Assembly (NCBI GenBank): GCA_046094505.1
Contig: JBJTHN010000010.1
Location: 41,879 to 105,878, forward strand
Reading direction: 5' to 3'
Length of the DNA: 64,000 nt
Origin: RFTU01 sp046094505
GTDB lineage: Bacteria; Pseudomonadota; Gammaproteobacteria; Burkholderiales; Burkholderiaceae_C
A program made the translations under genes and the position numbers. Of this stretch, positions 63,294-64,000 are shown one piece after another. Every line of letters begins with the position of its first letter. Position 1 is the stretch's first letter. The notes beneath the pieces are model-generated. The model saw nothing but the letters and a program-made list of their open reading frames with translations, had not been told where the DNA came from and made no database searches.

Positions 63294-63806
63294 ATGGATA
63301 TGAACACCAGACTTCTCCTCATCCCCACCCTGGCTCTGGCCGCCCTGCTGAGCGCCTGCGCCACGTCCAACCCCGATGTGGTGCGCCGCGACGAAGCACA
63401 GCGCCAGTCCGTGGTGTACGACGCCGTGGTGCTGTCCATCCGCGATGTGAAGATCGACGGCTCGCAAAGCGGCATCGGTGGGGTTGCGGGTGCGGTGGCC
63501 GGCGGTGTGGCGGCTTCAACCGTGGGCAAGGGCCGGGGCAGCGATGTGGCGGCCGTGCTGGGTGCCATCGCCGGTGCGGCCGTGGGCAACGCCGTGGAGC
63601 GCAGTGGCACCACCGAAGAGGCCCAGGAACTCCTTCTGCAATTCGGCAACGGCGAGCGCCGCACCATCGTGCAGGGCAAGGGTCAGGATCAGTTGCGCCC
63701 GGGGGATTCGGTGATCGTCATCCAAACCGGGCAACGCTTCCGCGTGGTGCGCGCGCCAGCCCGTGCCGCCACAGGCGCTCCCGCACCGGCGGCCACCGGA
63801 CGCTGA
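63294..63806 (+). CDS. Glycine-zipper outer-membrane lipoprotein (SlyB-like)
   Basis: Predicted lipoprotein of 170 residues, lipobox ALLSACAT. After VVYDAVVLSIRDVKIDG it has a glycine zipper GIGGVAGAVAGGVAASTVGK and AAVLGAIAGAAVGNAVERSG, the 2TM glycine-zipper pattern of SlyB/PCP, and then LRPGDSVIVIQTGQRFRVV. Starts at 63294 and 63300 both give a good signal peptide. The last codons and the stop lie in the first copy of a 27-bp tandem duplication. Confidence 0.88.
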   Translation: MDMNTRLLLIPTLALAALLSACATSNPDVVRRDEAQRQSVVYDAVVLSIRDVKIDGSQSGIGGVAGAVAGGVAASTVGKGRGSDVAAVLGAIAGAAVGNAVERSGTTEEAQELLLQFGNGERRTIVQGKGQDQLRPGDSVIVIQTGQRFRVVRAPARAATGAPAPAATGR

Positions 63807-63841
63807 CCCTGAGCGGCGGCCACCGGACGCTGACCCTGAGC
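63788..63841 (+). repeat. Perfect 27-bp tandem duplication over the lipoprotein stop codon
   Basis: Two identical 27-bp units (63788-63814 and 63815-63841) start GGCGGCCACCGGACGCTGAC, with four further bases (GGCG) of a third copy. The first unit contains the TGA of the lipoprotein gene, so the second is non-coding. The unit is a multiple of three, and a loss of one copy would leave the protein unchanged. Confidence 0.9.
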
Positions 63842-63852
63842 GGCGCGCCGCT

Positions 63853-63871
63853 GCAGCCCCGCTGGGGCTGC
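63853..63871. terminator. Hairpin between the convergent lipoprotein and M13 peptidase genes
   Basis: A perfect 8-bp stem GCAGCCCC/GGGGCTGC with a GCT loop lies between two convergent genes. There is no T-run on either side, so its role as a terminator is uncertain. Confidence 0.35.
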
Positions 63872-63873
63872 GC

Positions 63874-64000
63874 TCACCAGACGGAAACCGGGTCCTCGGC
63901 GACCATGCCATCCCCAGGCTTGCAACCATAGGTCTGCGCGAAGGCGGGCATGTTGCTCAAGGGCCCGCGCACGCGGAAGGGCCCTGGTGAGTGCTGGCCG
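63874..64000 (-). CDS. M13-family metallopeptidase (neprilysin/PepO-like), C-terminal fragment
   Basis: The last 42 codons of a gene extending past the right edge read GQHSPGPFRVRGPLSNMPAF followed by AQTYGCKPGDGMV and end VSVW-stop. The text HSPGPFRVRGPLSNMPAF, a conserved Cys and the terminal VW are the hallmark C-terminus of M13 zinc peptidases such as PepO and neprilysin. The catalytic domain lies outside the window. Confidence 0.85.
   Translation of the reverse strand, partial: GQHSPGPFRVRGPLSNMPAFAQTYGCKPGDGMVAEDPVSVW

Overview
The window is a dense, high-GC stretch of bacterial chromosome. Gene content and order point to a Betaproteobacterium of the order Burkholderiales, closest in style to Comamonadaceae or the neighbouring Rubrivivax-Leptothrix group. 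Grounds are the recA-recX-sucC order, hpf-ptsN-hprK, fur diverging from bamE-dapB, leuS-lptE-holA, metX-metW, and the many Bug/TctC-type binding proteins. I cannot name a genus. No rRNA, tRNA, insertion sequence, prophage or CRISPR array was seen. Both window edges cut genes: sucC on the left and an M13 peptidase on the right.

Layout. 1-5.5 kb: sucC (partial), recX and recA on the minus strand with a LexA box and promoter, then a divergent OmpR/TctE-type two-component pair. 5.5-9.3 kb: corA, then hpf, ptsN, hprK and fur. 9.4-16.3 kb: a tightly packed plus-strand run bamE-dapB-exbB-exbD-leuS-lptE-holA. 16.3-19.3 kb: dsbA, a SPOR protein and argS on the minus strand. 19.3-22.6 kb: a LysR regulator divergent from malate synthase G. 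22.7-24.6 kb: metX-metW, preceded by what reads as a SAM-II riboswitch with a terminator and a mutually exclusive antiterminator. 24.6-27 kb: an orphan FMN glutamate-synthase-like protein and a GST.

27-47 kb is largely a nucleoside and nucleotide acquisition and salvage region. It holds an Oar-like TonB-dependent receptor with an attenuator-like leader, a lipoprotein 5'-nucleotidase, adenosine deaminase, a BMP-type nucleoside ABC importer, cytidine deaminase, purine nucleoside phosphorylase, an S9 peptidase interrupted by one in-frame amber codon, deoC, deoA, upp, purB and pyrF. A plausible reading is a path from surface capture through periplasmic dephosphorylation and import to base and pentose recovery. 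The receptor's substrate is not shown by sequence.

47-64 kb leans to peptides and organic acids: an M14 carboxypeptidase, three Bug/TctC binding proteins with no TctA/TctB genes beside them, a DUF3047 lipoprotein, a VOC protein, a truncated LysE-like remnant, a Yej/Opp-type ABC transporter (two permeases and a fused double ATPase) divergent from three tandem paralogous binding proteins (two Sec-type, one Tat-type signal), a glycine-zipper lipoprotein, and the C-terminus of an M13 peptidase.

The strongest observations are the SAM-II aptamer-terminator ahead of metX, the terminator-like hairpin wedged against the ribosome binding site of the TonB receptor, the amber-split peptidase, and a 30-bp palindrome upstream of sucC.
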